From CAZCGA01 sp964498075 (lineage in GTDB: Bacteria > Desulfobacterota > Binatia > HRBIN30), in contig CAZCGA010000002.1 in assembly GCA_964498075.1 (NCBI GenBank), positions 1 to 64,000 on the forward strand: DNA of 64,000 nt, written 5' to 3'. Below the pieces are notes generated by a model. That model was not told where the DNA came from. It saw only the letters and a program-made list of their open reading frames with translations, and ran no database searches. The stretch's first letter is position 1; each line of letters begins with the position of its first letter. Shown here in pieces: positions 1 through 8,462 of the stretch. A program made the position numbers and the translations under genes.

Positions 1-116
1 GTGCGCTGGCGATCGGTGATCGTACCGGTCTGCTCGAGCAGGCGGTCGGCGAGCGTCGACTTGCCGTGGTCGATGTGCGCGATGATCGAAAAGTTACGGA
101 TGTGGGAGGGGGTCAT
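1..116 (-). CDS. lepA: Elongation factor 4 (LepA), N-terminal fragment
   Basis: Only the first 38 codons lie in the window; the gene runs off the left edge. The reverse-complement translation begins MTPSHIRNFSIIAHIDHGKS, followed by TLADRLLEQTG, which is the classic LepA start with the G1 P-loop (AHIDHGKS). LepA is a ribosome-associated translational GTPase. The ATG is at 114-116, and GGAGGGGG-like purine-rich sequence lies within the first codons rather than upstream. It sits 16 bases downstream of the epimerase stop on the same strand, so it may be the distal gene of the ugd operon. This ORF is too short for most gene callers. The family call is firm because the N-terminal motif is nearly invariant. 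Confidence 0.9.
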   Translation of the reverse strand, partial: MTPSHIRNFSIIAHIDHGKSTLADRLLEQTGTITDRQR

Positions 117-132
117 GCACGGCGCGATTCGG

Positions 133-1062
133 CTACGCGTGAGCGAGACGGGCGCGGAAGAAGGCGACCGTTTCCCGCAGCCCGTCTTCGAGCGCCACCT
201 GTGGCCGCCAGCCGAAGACGCGTTGCGCCAGGGCGTTGTCGATCACGCTGCGCCGCTGCTCGCCGGGCTTGGCCGGCCCGTGCTGCTCAGTCGCAGCGAA
301 GCCACACAGCTTGCAGAGGTGGTGGAAGAGCGTGTTGACGTCGGTCTCGATGCCGGTGCCGAAGTTGACGGCGCCGGTGAAGGCCGATTGCAGCGCCGCC
401 AGGTTGGCGCGCACCAGGTCGCCGACGTACATGTAGTCGCGCGTCTGCGTGCCGTCGCCGTTGATGATCGGCGGCTCGCCGCGCAGCAGCTTCTCGGCGA
501 AGATGGCGATGACGCCGGCTTCGCCGTGCGGGTTCTGCCGCGGGCCGTAGACGTTGGCGTAGCGCAGCGCCGCGTAGGAGATGCCATAGGTCGCGGAGTA
601 GAAGAACAGGTAGCGCTCGCTTGCCAGCTTGGCGACGCCGTACGGGCTGAGCGGCTCCAGCTTGTGCGTCTCGGGCGCAGGAAATGCGTCCTGCTCGCCA
701 TAGATGGCGCCGCCGGTGGAGGCGAACAGCACACGCTTGAGGCCGTGCCGGCGGCCGTGCTCCATCAAGTTGAGGAGACCGAGCAGGTTCACACGGGCGT
801 CGAAGACCGGATCGGCGACCGACCGGCGCACGTCCATTTGCGCCGCGTGGTGGCACAGCACCTCGGGCGGCTCGCGGCGGAACACCTCCGCAACCGCGGG
901 GTCCTGCACGTCGATCTGGTGGAAGCGTGCACGCGGGTTGAGGTTCTCGCGGCGACCCGACGAGAGATCGTCGATCACCGACACCTGATGACCCGCCGCG
1001 ACGAACCCGTCGACGACATGCGAGCCGATGAATCCGGCACCGCCGGTGACCAGGATCCTCAT
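133..1062 (-). CDS. NAD-dependent sugar epimerase (UDP-glucose 4-epimerase-like SDR)
   Basis: This 309-residue extended SDR has the NAD-binding GGAGFIGSH at residues 6-14 and the active-site Tyr-Lys pair in SPYGVAKLA. It likely epimerises or otherwise remodels a nucleotide sugar in the cytoplasm. The frame is open for 27 codons upstream, but I chose the ATG at 1060-1062 because GGAGGGG lies immediately before it and the protein then begins MRILVTGG, the normal family start. The ATGA overlap with the upstream UDP-glucuronate decarboxylase gene implies translational coupling. Next to ugd and the decarboxylase, it would act on UDP-glucuronate or UDP-xylose derivatives; the exact substrate cannot be read from sequence. 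Confidence 0.88.
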   Translation of the reverse strand: MRILVTGGAGFIGSHVVDGFVAAGHQVSVIDDLSSGRRENLNPRARFHQIDVQDPAVAEVFRREPPEVLCHHAAQMDVRRSVADPVFDARVNLLGLLNLMEHGRRHGLKRVLFASTGGAIYGEQDAFPAPETHKLEPLSPYGVAKLASERYLFFYSATYGISYAALRYANVYGPRQNPHGEAGVIAIFAEKLLRGEPPIINGDGTQTRDYMYVGDLVRANLAALQSAFTGAVNFGTGIETDVNTLFHHLCKLCGFAATEQHGPAKPGEQRRSVIDNALAQRVFGWRPQVALEDGLRETVAFFRARLAHA

Positions 1063-2018
1063 GTCCCCTCCGTGCTGAACAGTTGGCGGAAGTACTCGAT
1101 GGTACGCCGCAGCCCGTCGTCCAAGCTCACCTGCGGCTCCCACTTGAGCAGCTGCCGCGCCCGCGCGATGTCCGGCTGGCGGATGTGCGGATCGTCCTTG
1201 GTGCGCTCGTCCTTCGGCGACACGAACTCGATGCGCGACGTGCCGCCGGTGAGGCGCTGCACGGTCTTGGCGAACTCCAAGACGGTCATCTCGCGGGGGT
1301 TGCCCAGGTTGACCGGCCCGATCTCCGATGCGGTCAACAAGCGGACCATACCGTCGACCAAATCGCTAACGTAGCAGAAGCTGCGCGTGCGCGCGCCGTC
1401 GTCGTACACCGTGAGCGGCTGGCCGCGCAGACCTTGTGCGATGAAGTTGGTGACCACACGGCCGTCGTCCGGACGCATGCGTGGCCCGTAGGTATTGAAG
1501 ATGCGGCAGATACGCGTATCGATGCCGTGGTAGCGGTGGTACGCCATCGTCATCGCTTCGGCGAAGCGCTTCGACTCGTCGTACACGCCGCGCGGGCCGA
1601 TGGGGTTGACGTTGCCCCAGTACGATTCCGGCTGCGGGTGCACCAGCGGATCGCCGTAGACCTCCGAGGTCGAGGCCAGCAAGAACTTCGCGCCGTGTGC
1701 GCGCGCCAGACCCAAGGCCTTGTGCGTGCCGAGCGCGCCGACCTTCAGCGTCTTGATGGGTTCGCGCAGGTAGTCGACGGGGCTGGGCAGCGAGGCGAGG
1801 TGCAGAATGGCGTCGACCGTGCCGTCGACGTACATGTACTCGGTGACGTCGTGCTTGATGAACCGGAAACGGTCGTGGCCGGCGAGGTGACTCACGTTGC
1901 GCATGTGGCCGGTGAACAGGTTGTCGAGGGCCACAACGGTGTGGCCGTCGGACAACAAGCGGTCGGCGAGATGCGAGCCGATGAATCCGGCGCCGCCGGT
2001 GATGAGGATGCGCGACAT
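1059..2018 (-). CDS. UDP-glucuronate decarboxylase (UDP-xylose synthase)
   Basis: This 319-residue SDR converts UDP-glucuronate to UDP-xylose using bound NAD. Visible features are GGAGFIGSH near the N-terminus, the family-typical stretch HLASLPSPVDY, the STSEVYGDP active-site serine region, the YDESKR catalytic Tyr-Lys pair, and NTYGPRM with the RPDDGRV loop that marks the UXS/ArnA-type decarboxylase subgroup. The ATG at 2016-2018 is preferred over one eight codons upstream because it starts at the Rossmann fold (MSRILITGG). The gene is downstream of ugd, which makes its substrate, and overlaps the next epimerase by ATGA. Confidence 0.9.
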   Translation of the reverse strand: MSRILITGGAGFIGSHLADRLLSDGHTVVALDNLFTGHMRNVSHLAGHDRFRFIKHDVTEYMYVDGTVDAILHLASLPSPVDYLREPIKTLKVGALGTHKALGLARAHGAKFLLASTSEVYGDPLVHPQPESYWGNVNPIGPRGVYDESKRFAEAMTMAYHRYHGIDTRICRIFNTYGPRMRPDDGRVVTNFIAQGLRGQPLTVYDDGARTRSFCYVSDLVDGMVRLLTASEIGPVNLGNPREMTVLEFAKTVQRLTGGTSRIEFVSPKDERTKDDPHIRQPDIARARQLLKWEPQVSLDDGLRRTIEYFRQLFSTEGT

Positions 2019-2028
2019 GCTTTCGCTC

Positions 2029-2128
2029 TCAGCAGTCAGCATTCAGCCGTCAGCTTCAGAAGCCAGCCCCACGACGGATCGACATCGAATTGTTCCCTCC
2101 CAGCTGAGAGCTGATCGCTGACAGCTGA
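2029..2128. repeat. Seven-base periodic inverted repeat between ugd and the decarboxylase gene
   Basis: The left arm (2029-2056) is four consecutive heptamers of form TCAGCnn; the right arm (2101-2128) is four heptamers of form nnGCTGA, the reverse complement pattern. A 44-base core separates them. The element fills almost the whole intergenic gap and its right arm abuts the ugd stop codon. Read as RNA it could fold into a long imperfect hairpin. The period and mirror arrangement are directly visible; function is unknown. Confidence 0.75.
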
Positions 2129-2131
2129 CGG

Positions 2132-3445
2132 CTATCCCTTCACCGGCCGCCGGCCGACGGAGTAGTACGTAAAGCCCAGCTGGCGCATCTCGTTCGGGTC
2201 GTAGATGTTGCGGCCGTCGAAGACCACCGGGCGCTTCATCAGTTGCCGCATCCGCTGGAAGTCGGGGCGGCGGAACTCGTTCCACTCGGTGACGACCAGC
2301 AGCGCATCGGCGCCTTCCACGGCGTCGTAGTTGACGCGATGGTAGTGGATACGATCGCCGAAGATGCGCCGCGCCTCGTTGAGCGCTTCCGGGTCGTGGG
2401 CGTGCACCTCAGCCCCGGCTTTGAGCAGCGCCTCGATGATGGTGATCGCCGGCGCTTCGCGCATGTCGTCGGTGCGTGGCTTGAACGCCAGGCCCCAGAC
2501 CGCGAAGCGCATATTGCGCAAGTACTCGCCGAAGTGGGCCATGACCTTGTCGACCAACGTACGCTTCTGGCGTTCGTTGACCTCCTCGGCGGCGCTCAGC
2601 ATGCGAAAGTCGAGGTCGTATTCCTCGGCGCTGCGGATGACGGCCTTGACGTCCTTTGGAAAGCAGGAGCCGCCATAGCCAACGCCAGGGAAAAGGAAGT
2701 GGTGGCCGATGCGGCGATCCGAGCCGATGCCGCGGCGCACGTCGTCGACGTCGGCGCCGACGCGCTCACACAAGTTGGCAAACTCGTTCATCAGCGAGAT
2801 GCGCGCAGCCAGCATCGCATTGGCGGCGTACTTGGTCATCTCCGCGCTCGCCGGGCTCATCACGATGATCGGCTGCTCCGTGCGTACGAACGGGCCGTAC
2901 AGGTCCTTCATCAGGTCGATCGCCCGTTGGCTGTCGCAGCCGATGACGACGCGGTCGGGCTTCATGAAGTCTTCAACCGCCGCCCCTTCCTTCAAGAACT
3001 CCGGGTTCGACACCACGTCGAACGGATGATTGGTACGCGACGCGACGACCTGACGGACGCGCTCCGCCGTGCCCACCGGTACCGTGCTCTTGTCGACGAT
3101 CACGCGGTAGCCGTCCATCGCCGCGGCGATCTCGGCGGCGACGTGAATCACGGCGCCCAGATCGGCGCCGCCGTCTTCGCCCGGGGGGGTGCCGACGGCG
3201 ATGAAGCAGACCAGCGCTTGCCGCACGGCGCTGGGCAAGTCGGTGCTGAACGTGAGCCGTCCTTCGGCCACGTTGCGCTTGATGAGCTCCTCGAGACCCG
3301 GCTCGTAGATCGGCACCATGCCTTGGCGCAGGCAACCGATCTTGTCAGCGTCGATATCGACGCAGCCGACGTCATTCCCGCCTTCGGCGAAACACGTGCC
3401 GGCCACGAGGCCGACGTAGCCTGTGCCGACGACACACAGCTTCAC
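2132..3445 (-). CDS. ugd: UDP-glucose 6-dehydrogenase
   Basis: This 437-residue cytoplasmic enzyme oxidises UDP-glucose to UDP-glucuronate with two NAD. Visible are the N-terminal Rossmann motif GTGYVGLV (residues 7-14), the FIAVGTPPGEDGGAD segment, and the catalytic Cys261 in GYGGSCFPKD. The C-terminal UDP-binding domain includes LAFKPRTDDMREAP. Length is typical of bacterial Ugd. It starts with GTG at 3443-3445, preceded by AAGGAGG at good spacing. It leads a gene set with UDP-glucuronate decarboxylase and an epimerase, so its product is probably channelled to UDP-xylose. An intrinsic terminator lies just upstream (3467-3504), so it is likely the first gene of its own transcript. Confidence 0.95.
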   Translation of the reverse strand: MKLCVVGTGYVGLVAGTCFAEGGNDVGCVDIDADKIGCLRQGMVPIYEPGLEELIKRNVAEGRLTFSTDLPSAVRQALVCFIAVGTPPGEDGGADLGAVIHVAAEIAAAMDGYRVIVDKSTVPVGTAERVRQVVASRTNHPFDVVSNPEFLKEGAAVEDFMKPDRVVIGCDSQRAIDLMKDLYGPFVRTEQPIIVMSPASAEMTKYAANAMLAARISLMNEFANLCERVGADVDDVRRGIGSDRRIGHHFLFPGVGYGGSCFPKDVKAVIRSAEEYDLDFRMLSAAEEVNERQKRTLVDKVMAHFGEYLRNMRFAVWGLAFKPRTDDMREAPAITIIEALLKAGAEVHAHDPEALNEARRIFGDRIHYHRVNYDAVEGADALLVVTEWNEFRRPDFQRMRQLMKRPVVFDGRNIYDPNEMRQLGFTYYSVGRRPVKG

Positions 3446-3466
3446 GATTCCTCCTTACGCCGGTAC

Positions 3467-3504
3467 AAAAAAGGGCCTGGCGGCAACAGAGCCAACCCAG
3501 ACCC
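3467..3504 (-). terminator. Rho-independent terminator after the GT2 gene
   Basis: On the minus strand GGGTCTGG pairs with CCAGGCCC (eight base pairs, one G-U) around a 16-base loop and is followed directly by six T residues. It lies between the stop of the polyprenyl-phosphate GT2 gene (3536) and the ugd start (3445), closing the sucD-to-GT2 transcript. Confidence 0.8.
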
Positions 3505-3535
3505 TCTTATCACACATCCCCGGTCGAATCAGGGC

Positions 3536-4528
3536 TCAAGCTATAGCGACGCCCCCGGATGAAGTCAACGCGCTCCGCGTCGGCGCCCGGCGGACCTCGG
3601 CGATGCGGTACACCGGCTTGTTCTGCGACTCGTGATAGGTGCGCACGAGCAGCTCGCCGAGCAGGCCCATGGTGATGAACTGCAGGCCCATCAAGGTGAG
3701 CAAGATGCCCAGCCACAGCAACGGCCGGTTTCCCAGAAGCACGCCGAAGAACAAGCGCTCGACGCCGAGCCAGAGGGTGATGACCAACCCGATGGCGCTC
3801 GACAGCAACCCGATGATGCCGAAGACCTGGATCGGTCGCGTCGAGTAACTCGACAGGAACTTCACGGTCAGCAGATCGAGCAGCACGCGCACGGTGCGCG
3901 ACAGGCCGTATTTCGACCGGCCGGCGCGCCGCGGCCGATGGTGCACTTGCACCTCGGTGATGCGCGCCCCGATATCGCTGGCTAGCGCCGGAATGAAGCG
4001 GTGCATCTCGCCGTAGAGCCGCAACCCCTTGACCACGTCGTGCCGCAGCACCTTGAGCGTGCAGCCATAGTCGTGCAGCCGTACGCCGGTCATCCACCCG
4101 ATCATGGCGTTGGCGACCATCGAGGGGACGCGGCGGGACCAGAACGGGTCCTGCCGCGGTACGCGCCAGCCGCTGACCAGGTCGTACCCTTGATCGAGGG
4201 TCTGCAGCATGGCGGCGATGTCAGCCGGGTCGTTCTGACAATCACCATCGAGCGTGACGATGACGTCGCCGGTCGCGTGGTCGAAGCCCGCAGCCAGCGC
4301 CGCGGTCTGCCCGTAGTTGCGTGCGAAGCGCACGACGCTGACGTGCGGATCGCCCGACTGCACGTCGGCCAGCAATGCGAAGCTACCGTCGGTGCTGCCG
4401 TCGTCGATGTAGATGATCTCGTAGGCGCAGCCGAGCCGGTTCAGCGCCGCGCTCAGCTCACCGTGCAGCGCCGCGATGTTCTCCGCTTCGTTGTAGATCG
4501 GCACGACGGCGGACAGCTTGGTGCTCAT
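3536..4528 (-). CDS. Polyprenyl-phosphate glycosyltransferase, GT2 (DPMS/ArnC-like)
   Basis: This 330-residue protein has a cytoplasmic GT2 domain (VVPIYNEAENI at residues 8-18, IDDGSTDGS, and the metal-binding LDGDCQNDP) followed by two C-terminal membrane helices at about residues 232-300. This is the architecture of ArnC, GtrB and dolichyl-phosphate mannose synthase, which move a sugar from a nucleotide onto undecaprenyl phosphate. Start is ATG at 4526-4528. It is ten bases downstream of the PfkB kinase gene and is followed by a terminator, so it is the last gene of the housekeeping operon. A lipid-linked sugar made here could feed the GT39 enzyme encoded at 15697-17409. Sugar specificity is unknown. 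Confidence 0.9.
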   Translation of the reverse strand: MSTKLSAVVPIYNEAENIAALHGELSAALNRLGCAYEIIYIDDGSTDGSFALLADVQSGDPHVSVVRFARNYGQTAALAAGFDHATGDVIVTLDGDCQNDPADIAAMLQTLDQGYDLVSGWRVPRQDPFWSRRVPSMVANAMIGWMTGVRLHDYGCTLKVLRHDVVKGLRLYGEMHRFIPALASDIGARITEVQVHHRPRRAGRSKYGLSRTVRVLLDLLTVKFLSSYSTRPIQVFGIIGLLSSAIGLVITLWLGVERLFFGVLLGNRPLLWLGILLTLMGLQFITMGLLGELLVRTYHESQNKPVYRIAEVRRAPTRSALTSSGGVAIA

Positions 4529-4538
4529 GAGCCTCGGC

Positions 4539-5447
4539 TCAGGCGCCGTCGATGTCGGTCAGGCTTACGAACTGCCGGTAGCGATACTCGATGGCGTCCG
4601 CGGTGAGCCCGCGCAGCCGATTCATGCCGAAGTCTTCGACGACGAACGACGCCATCACGCTGCCGTAGACGATGGCGCGGCGCAGCCCGCGCTCCGAGGC
4701 ATCACCGGAACGCGCCAGCTCGCCCATGAGGCCGCCGGCAAACGTGTCGCCCGCGCCGGTCGGGTCGAAGACTTCCTCCAGCGGGAACGCCGGCACCGCG
4801 AAGACGGAGTTCGCCGAGAACTGGATGACCCCGTACTCGCCGCGCTTGATGAGCACGCGCTCCGGCCCCATCGCGAGCAGGCGGCGCGCCGCGCGCACCA
4901 CGTTGCGTTCGCCGCTCAGCAAGCGCGCTTCCTCGTCGTTGATGACCAGAATGCCGACGCGGCCGAGCAGCGGCTCGAGGTCGCCGCGCGACCCGGTGAT
5001 CCAGTGGTTCATGGTGTCGCAGCCGATCAGCCCCGGCGCGGCGAGCTGATCCAACACCATGGCCTGCAGCTTCGGATCGATGTTGGCCAGGAACACGTAC
5101 TGCGCGTCCCGGTGGCTCGCCGGCAGCTGCGGCTGGAAGTCGGCAAACACGTTGAGCTGCAGGTCCAGCGTGTCGCGCTGGTTCATGTCCTCGTGGTAGC
5201 GCCCGGACCAGTAGCCGGTGCGGCCGGCGCGCACCTGCAGCCCGCTCAGATCGATGCCGCGCTGCTTCAGGAAGTCCATCTCCTCACGTGGGAAGTCCTC
5301 GCCGACGGCCGCCACCATCTGCACCGGCGCGAAGAAGCTCGCGGCAACCGAGAAGTACGTCGCCGCACCACCGAGGGCGCGGTCGACCTTGCCATGCGGC
5401 GTTTCGATGGAATCGAAGAAGACGGAGCCGACGACCAGAATGCTCAC
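4539..5447 (-). CDS. PfkB-family carbohydrate/nucleoside kinase
   Basis: This 302-residue ribokinase-like enzyme has the N-terminal GGAATYFSVAA substrate-binding segment (about residues 26-36) and the C-terminal PfkB signature DPTGAGDTFAGG, with the catalytic Asp in GAGD. It transfers phosphate from ATP to a sugar or nucleoside hydroxyl. It lies downstream of mtnP, separated by an inverted-repeat element. That pairing suggests a role in methylthioadenosine or adenosine salvage (for example adenosine kinase), but this is inference; the fold alone cannot separate adenosine, ribose and sugar kinases. Confidence 0.87.
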   Translation of the reverse strand: MSILVVGSVFFDSIETPHGKVDRALGGAATYFSVAASFFAPVQMVAAVGEDFPREEMDFLKQRGIDLSGLQVRAGRTGYWSGRYHEDMNQRDTLDLQLNVFADFQPQLPASHRDAQYVFLANIDPKLQAMVLDQLAAPGLIGCDTMNHWITGSRGDLEPLLGRVGILVINDEEARLLSGERNVVRAARRLLAMGPERVLIKRGEYGVIQFSANSVFAVPAFPLEEVFDPTGAGDTFAGGLMGELARSGDASERGLRRAIVYGSVMASFVVEDFGMNRLRGLTADAIEYRYRQFVSLTDIDGA

Positions 5448-5493
5448 TTCATTTGCTCCTCAACCCGCGTCCACCACGGTCCGCGCGGAGCGT

Positions 5494-5576
5494 GCTTCGA
5501 GAGCCTCAGCACGAGCGGTTGCGGATCCATTTCCAAAATGAGGACTCTTCCGCTCACCCTGAGGCTCTCGAAGGGT
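5494..5576. repeat. REP-like imperfect inverted repeat downstream of mtnP
   Basis: The left arm around 5494-5517 (core CTTCGAGAGCCTCAG) and right arm around 5550-5575 (core CTGAGGCTCTCGAAG) are near-perfect reverse complements separated by about 30 bases. The element lies in the 176-base gap between mtnP and the PfkB gene. The core resembles short palindromes scattered through many environmental genomes. It probably forms a stable hairpin. Confidence 0.7.
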
Positions 5577-5623
5577 GCTCTTCGAACAAACGGACCGTCT
5601 CGTGAGAAACCGGAAATCCATCG

Positions 5624-6478
5624 TCACACGTACTTGCCGATGATGATGTCGAGATCGCGCTTGACCGCGTCCGGGATGCGGGCGCGATCCGTGATGATGG
5701 CGTGTTCCAGGGCCGTGGCGCACGGGCAGGTGCGCGGGCCGCGTAGCTGGGGCACAGCATCGGCGATCACCCGTTGCGCGGTGGTGACGTTCTCGTTCAG
5801 GATGCGCAGGATATCGCCGATCACCACATCGGCCTCGCTCTCGTGCCAGCAGTCGTAGTCGGTGGCCAGCGCCAGCGTCGCGAAACACATCTCCGCCTCG
5901 CGCGCCAGCTTGGCCTCCTGCAGATTGGTCATGCCGATGACGTCGGCACCCCACTGCCGGTACAAGAACGACTCGGCGCGCGTCGAGAATTGCGGACCTT
6001 CCATACACACGTAGATGCCGCGCGGATGCACCGTCGCCCCGAGCCGCCGCGCAGCTTCGATCAATGCCACGCTCAACACCGGGCAGAACGGATCTGCGAA
6101 GGCCACGTGGGCCACGATGCCGTTGCCGAAGAACGTGCTCGGCCGGCGGTAGGTGCGGTCGATGAGCTGATCGGGAATCACGAGATGTCCGGGCGCGATC
6201 TCTTCGCGCAAGCTCCCGACGGCGCCGCTCGCAATGATCCACTCTACGCCGAGCTTCTTCATGCCGTAGATGTTGGCGCGGAAGTTGACCTCCGACGGCA
6301 ACAGGCGGTGCCCGCGTCCGTGGCGCGGCAGGAAGACGAGGCGCGTCGCTCCGAGCGTCCCGCAGACGTACTCGTCCGACGGTTCTCCAAACGGCGTGGA
6401 CAGGCGCACCCGTTCGAGGTTTCCAAGCCCGGCCATGTCGTACAGGCCGCTGCCACCAATCACACCAACCGTGCTCAC
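5624..6478 (-). CDS. mtnP: S-methyl-5'-thioadenosine phosphorylase
   Basis: This 284-residue enzyme cleaves methylthioadenosine with phosphate to adenine and methylthioribose 1-phosphate in methionine salvage. The PNP/MTAP family II features are visible: GVIGGSGLYD at residues 5-14, LPRHGRGH phosphate-binding histidines, and MEGPQFSTRAES followed by the IGMTN substrate site typical of MTAP. It starts with GTG at 6476-6478 with AGGAG upstream. It sits nine bases after the lipid kinase gene and upstream of the PfkB kinase in the sucD operon. Length and motifs are canonical. Confidence 0.94.
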   Translation of the reverse strand: MSTVGVIGGSGLYDMAGLGNLERVRLSTPFGEPSDEYVCGTLGATRLVFLPRHGRGHRLLPSEVNFRANIYGMKKLGVEWIIASGAVGSLREEIAPGHLVIPDQLIDRTYRRPSTFFGNGIVAHVAFADPFCPVLSVALIEAARRLGATVHPRGIYVCMEGPQFSTRAESFLYRQWGADVIGMTNLQEAKLAREAEMCFATLALATDYDCWHESEADVVIGDILRILNENVTTAQRVIADAVPQLRGPRTCPCATALEHAIITDRARIPDAVKRDLDIIIGKYV

Positions 6479-6487
6479 TGTCTGCTC

Positions 6488-7423
6488 CTATTTCTGGATG
6501 ATCGTCAGTCGCGGGCCGGCCACCACATCCAAGCCGGTCACCGCGCCCAAGACGTCACCGTCGATCATGTAATGGGTCGGGCGCGGAAACTCAACTCGCA
6601 CGTGCTGCGCCAGGTTGTCGTACAGCTCCGGAGCGTCGAGCGGCCAGCCGTGACGCAACCGTCGCAGCCGCACCATGAGCTCGGCGGCGTGCAGGCGCCC
6701 GGCCAGGAGATGGAAGAAGCCGCGCTTGCGCGTCGCCAGGTACGTGGCGTGAAAGCCGAGCCCGATGTCCGTGATGGTGCTGGCGTAGATCACGTTGAAG
6801 CGGCGGTGCGGAACGCGCTCCGCGTCGCAATCGATGTCCGCCTCGACGTGTTGCAGAAGGCCGCGACCCAGCTCCGTGTGGAAGACGGCCGAGACCGCGG
6901 TGCGCGTGAACGATCGGGCCGCCGCCCAAGGACCGCGGCTGGTGCCCCCGTAGTATACACGCAGGAAGCTCACGATGGCTCCCGCACCGACCATGAATCC
7001 GAAGTGCTCTCCGTTGACCCGGATCAGCTGGCGCTCCGTGGTCGCGAACGGCCGGCCGGCGCAGTAGTCGGCGACCACGTGCGCGACGACGCGCTCCGGG
7101 CTGCCGTGGCGGCAACCCACCGAGTGCGCGATGGTGTTCATCGAGCCGGCGCGCAGCGGCAAGAAGTGCGGCAAGGGCTCTTCATCGTAGACGCGGACCA
7201 TCGCCGACAAGGTGCGGAAGAAGCTACCGTCGCCGCCGCAGATGGCGAGGATCTCGATGCGCCGATCGAGGAGCTCGCGCGCCACCTCCTCCATTTCCTC
7301 CAAGGACCCGGTTTGCCGCACCAGCCCGGCGGTGCCGACCGTCTGCGCGAACTGCGCGGCGCGATCACGCAAGCGCCGGTTCCGGCCGGCGTGCGGGTTG
7401 ACGACGACGCCGATGCCCGGCAT
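6488..7423 (-). CDS. Diacylglycerol kinase-family lipid kinase (YegS/BmrU-like)
   Basis: This 311-residue protein carries the DAGK catalytic fold: VVNPHAGRN at residues 7-15, the nucleotide-binding CGGDGSFFRTL (GGDGT-type loop) near residue 62, and RAGSMNTIAH in place of the common GTxNdfA motif. Such enzymes phosphorylate diacylglycerol or related lipids at the membrane. Substrate is not determinable here. It lies three bases after rlmN and nine bases before mtnP, within the housekeeping operon. The family normally has about 300 residues, so this copy is complete. Confidence 0.85.
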   Translation of the reverse strand: MPGIGVVVNPHAGRNRRLRDRAAQFAQTVGTAGLVRQTGSLEEMEEVARELLDRRIEILAICGGDGSFFRTLSAMVRVYDEEPLPHFLPLRAGSMNTIAHSVGCRHGSPERVVAHVVADYCAGRPFATTERQLIRVNGEHFGFMVGAGAIVSFLRVYYGGTSRGPWAAARSFTRTAVSAVFHTELGRGLLQHVEADIDCDAERVPHRRFNVIYASTITDIGLGFHATYLATRKRGFFHLLAGRLHAAELMVRLRRLRHGWPLDAPELYDNLAQHVRVEFPRPTHYMIDGDVLGAVTGLDVVAGPRLTIIQK

Positions 7424-7426
7424 GCG

Positions 7427-8452
7427 CTAATGCAGAGTCGAGTCTGGCGGATTGGCCAGCGCCAGCTGCCCGCACGCAGCTTGGATGTCGCGTCCGCGAC
7501 TCTGGCGGACCGTCGCGTGCACGCCCTGCGCCAGCAGCTGTTCCTGAAAGCGCCGGGTCGTCGCGTCGGACGAGCCGGTGAACCCGGCAGCGGGAAACGG
7601 GTTGAAGGGGATCAGGTTCACTTTGGAGCGAATGCCACGCAGGAGCCGGACGAGCCGGGCCGCGTCGTCCGATGAATCGTTGACGCCGGCGAGCATCACG
7701 TACTCGAAGGTGATGCGACGGCGTTGCGGGATCGGCAACGCACGACACATCGCCATCAACGCTTCCAGCGGATAGCGTCGGTTGATCGGCATGAGCCGCG
7801 CGCGTTGCTCGTCGGTGGTGGCGCTGACGGACACGGCGAGATTCACCGCGGTGTCGTGCACCAGCCGTCGCATCGCGGGCACCAGGCCAACGGTCGACAC
7901 GGTGATGCGCCGCGCCGAGATGCCGATACCCCAGTCGGCGGTGAGCAGCTCGATCGCCTGCACGACGGCGTCGTAGTTCGCGAGCGGCTCGCCCATGCCC
8001 ATGAACACCACGTTGCTGATGCGCTCTCCGGGCCGCAGCGACGTCTGCGCCGCCAGCACCTGGCCGGCGATCTCTGCCGCTGACAGGTTGCGCAGCAGGC
8101 CGAGACGCGCGGTAGCGCAAAAGCCACATCCCATGCCGCAGCCGGCCTGCGATGAGATGCACAGGGTCAATCGTGGTGGATCGGGAATGAGGACGGACTC
8201 GATGGCGGCGCGTTCGTCGAGCTGGAAGAGCAGCTTGCGCGTGTCGTCGCGGGCGTGCGTCACCAGGGTGGGAGTCAGCGCAGGGATCAGGAAGTCCGCC
8301 GCGAGCTGCTCACGCAGCGCCGGCGGCAAATTGCTCATCGCCGCAAAGCTGGTGGCGCCGCGGCGATAGATCCAGGACAGGATTTGCGCCGCGCGGTACG
8401 GCGGAGCGCCGTGCTCCGCGAGCCACGCGCGCAGCGCGGTAGGGGTCAGCAC
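7427..8452 (-). CDS. rlmN: Dual-specificity rRNA/tRNA adenine C2 methyltransferase RlmN
   Basis: This radical-SAM enzyme methylates A2503 of 23S rRNA and A37 of some tRNAs. The [4Fe-4S] cluster motif CGMGCGFC gives Cys105, Cys109 and Cys112 (341-residue numbering), and the conserved FMGMGEPLANYD and a C-terminal SRGRDIQAACGQL with the methyl-carrying cysteine are present. The frame is open much further upstream, but that part is a shadow of ndk. I place the start at GTG 8450-8452, ten bases after the ndk stop, which gives the usual N-terminus (LTPTALRAWL). An ATG at 8539 that would overlap ndk is the alternative. Confidence 0.92.
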   Translation of the reverse strand: MLTPTALRAWLAEHGAPPYRAAQILSWIYRRGATSFAAMSNLPPALREQLAADFLIPALTPTLVTHARDDTRKLLFQLDERAAIESVLIPDPPRLTLCISSQAGCGMGCGFCATARLGLLRNLSAAEIAGQVLAAQTSLRPGERISNVVFMGMGEPLANYDAVVQAIELLTADWGIGISARRITVSTVGLVPAMRRLVHDTAVNLAVSVSATTDEQRARLMPINRRYPLEALMAMCRALPIPQRRRITFEYVMLAGVNDSSDDAARLVRLLRGIRSKVNLIPFNPFPAAGFTGSSDATTRRFQEQLLAQGVHATVRQSRGRDIQAACGQLALANPPDSTLH

Positions 8453-8462
8453 CCTGCCCCGT

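Noticed and set aside
5774..7675. Plus-strand open frame of 633 codons over mtnP and the lipid kinase
   Set aside because: Antisense to canonical genes; no domain recognisable and no ribosome site. Treated as a shadow, like the other long plus-strand frames.
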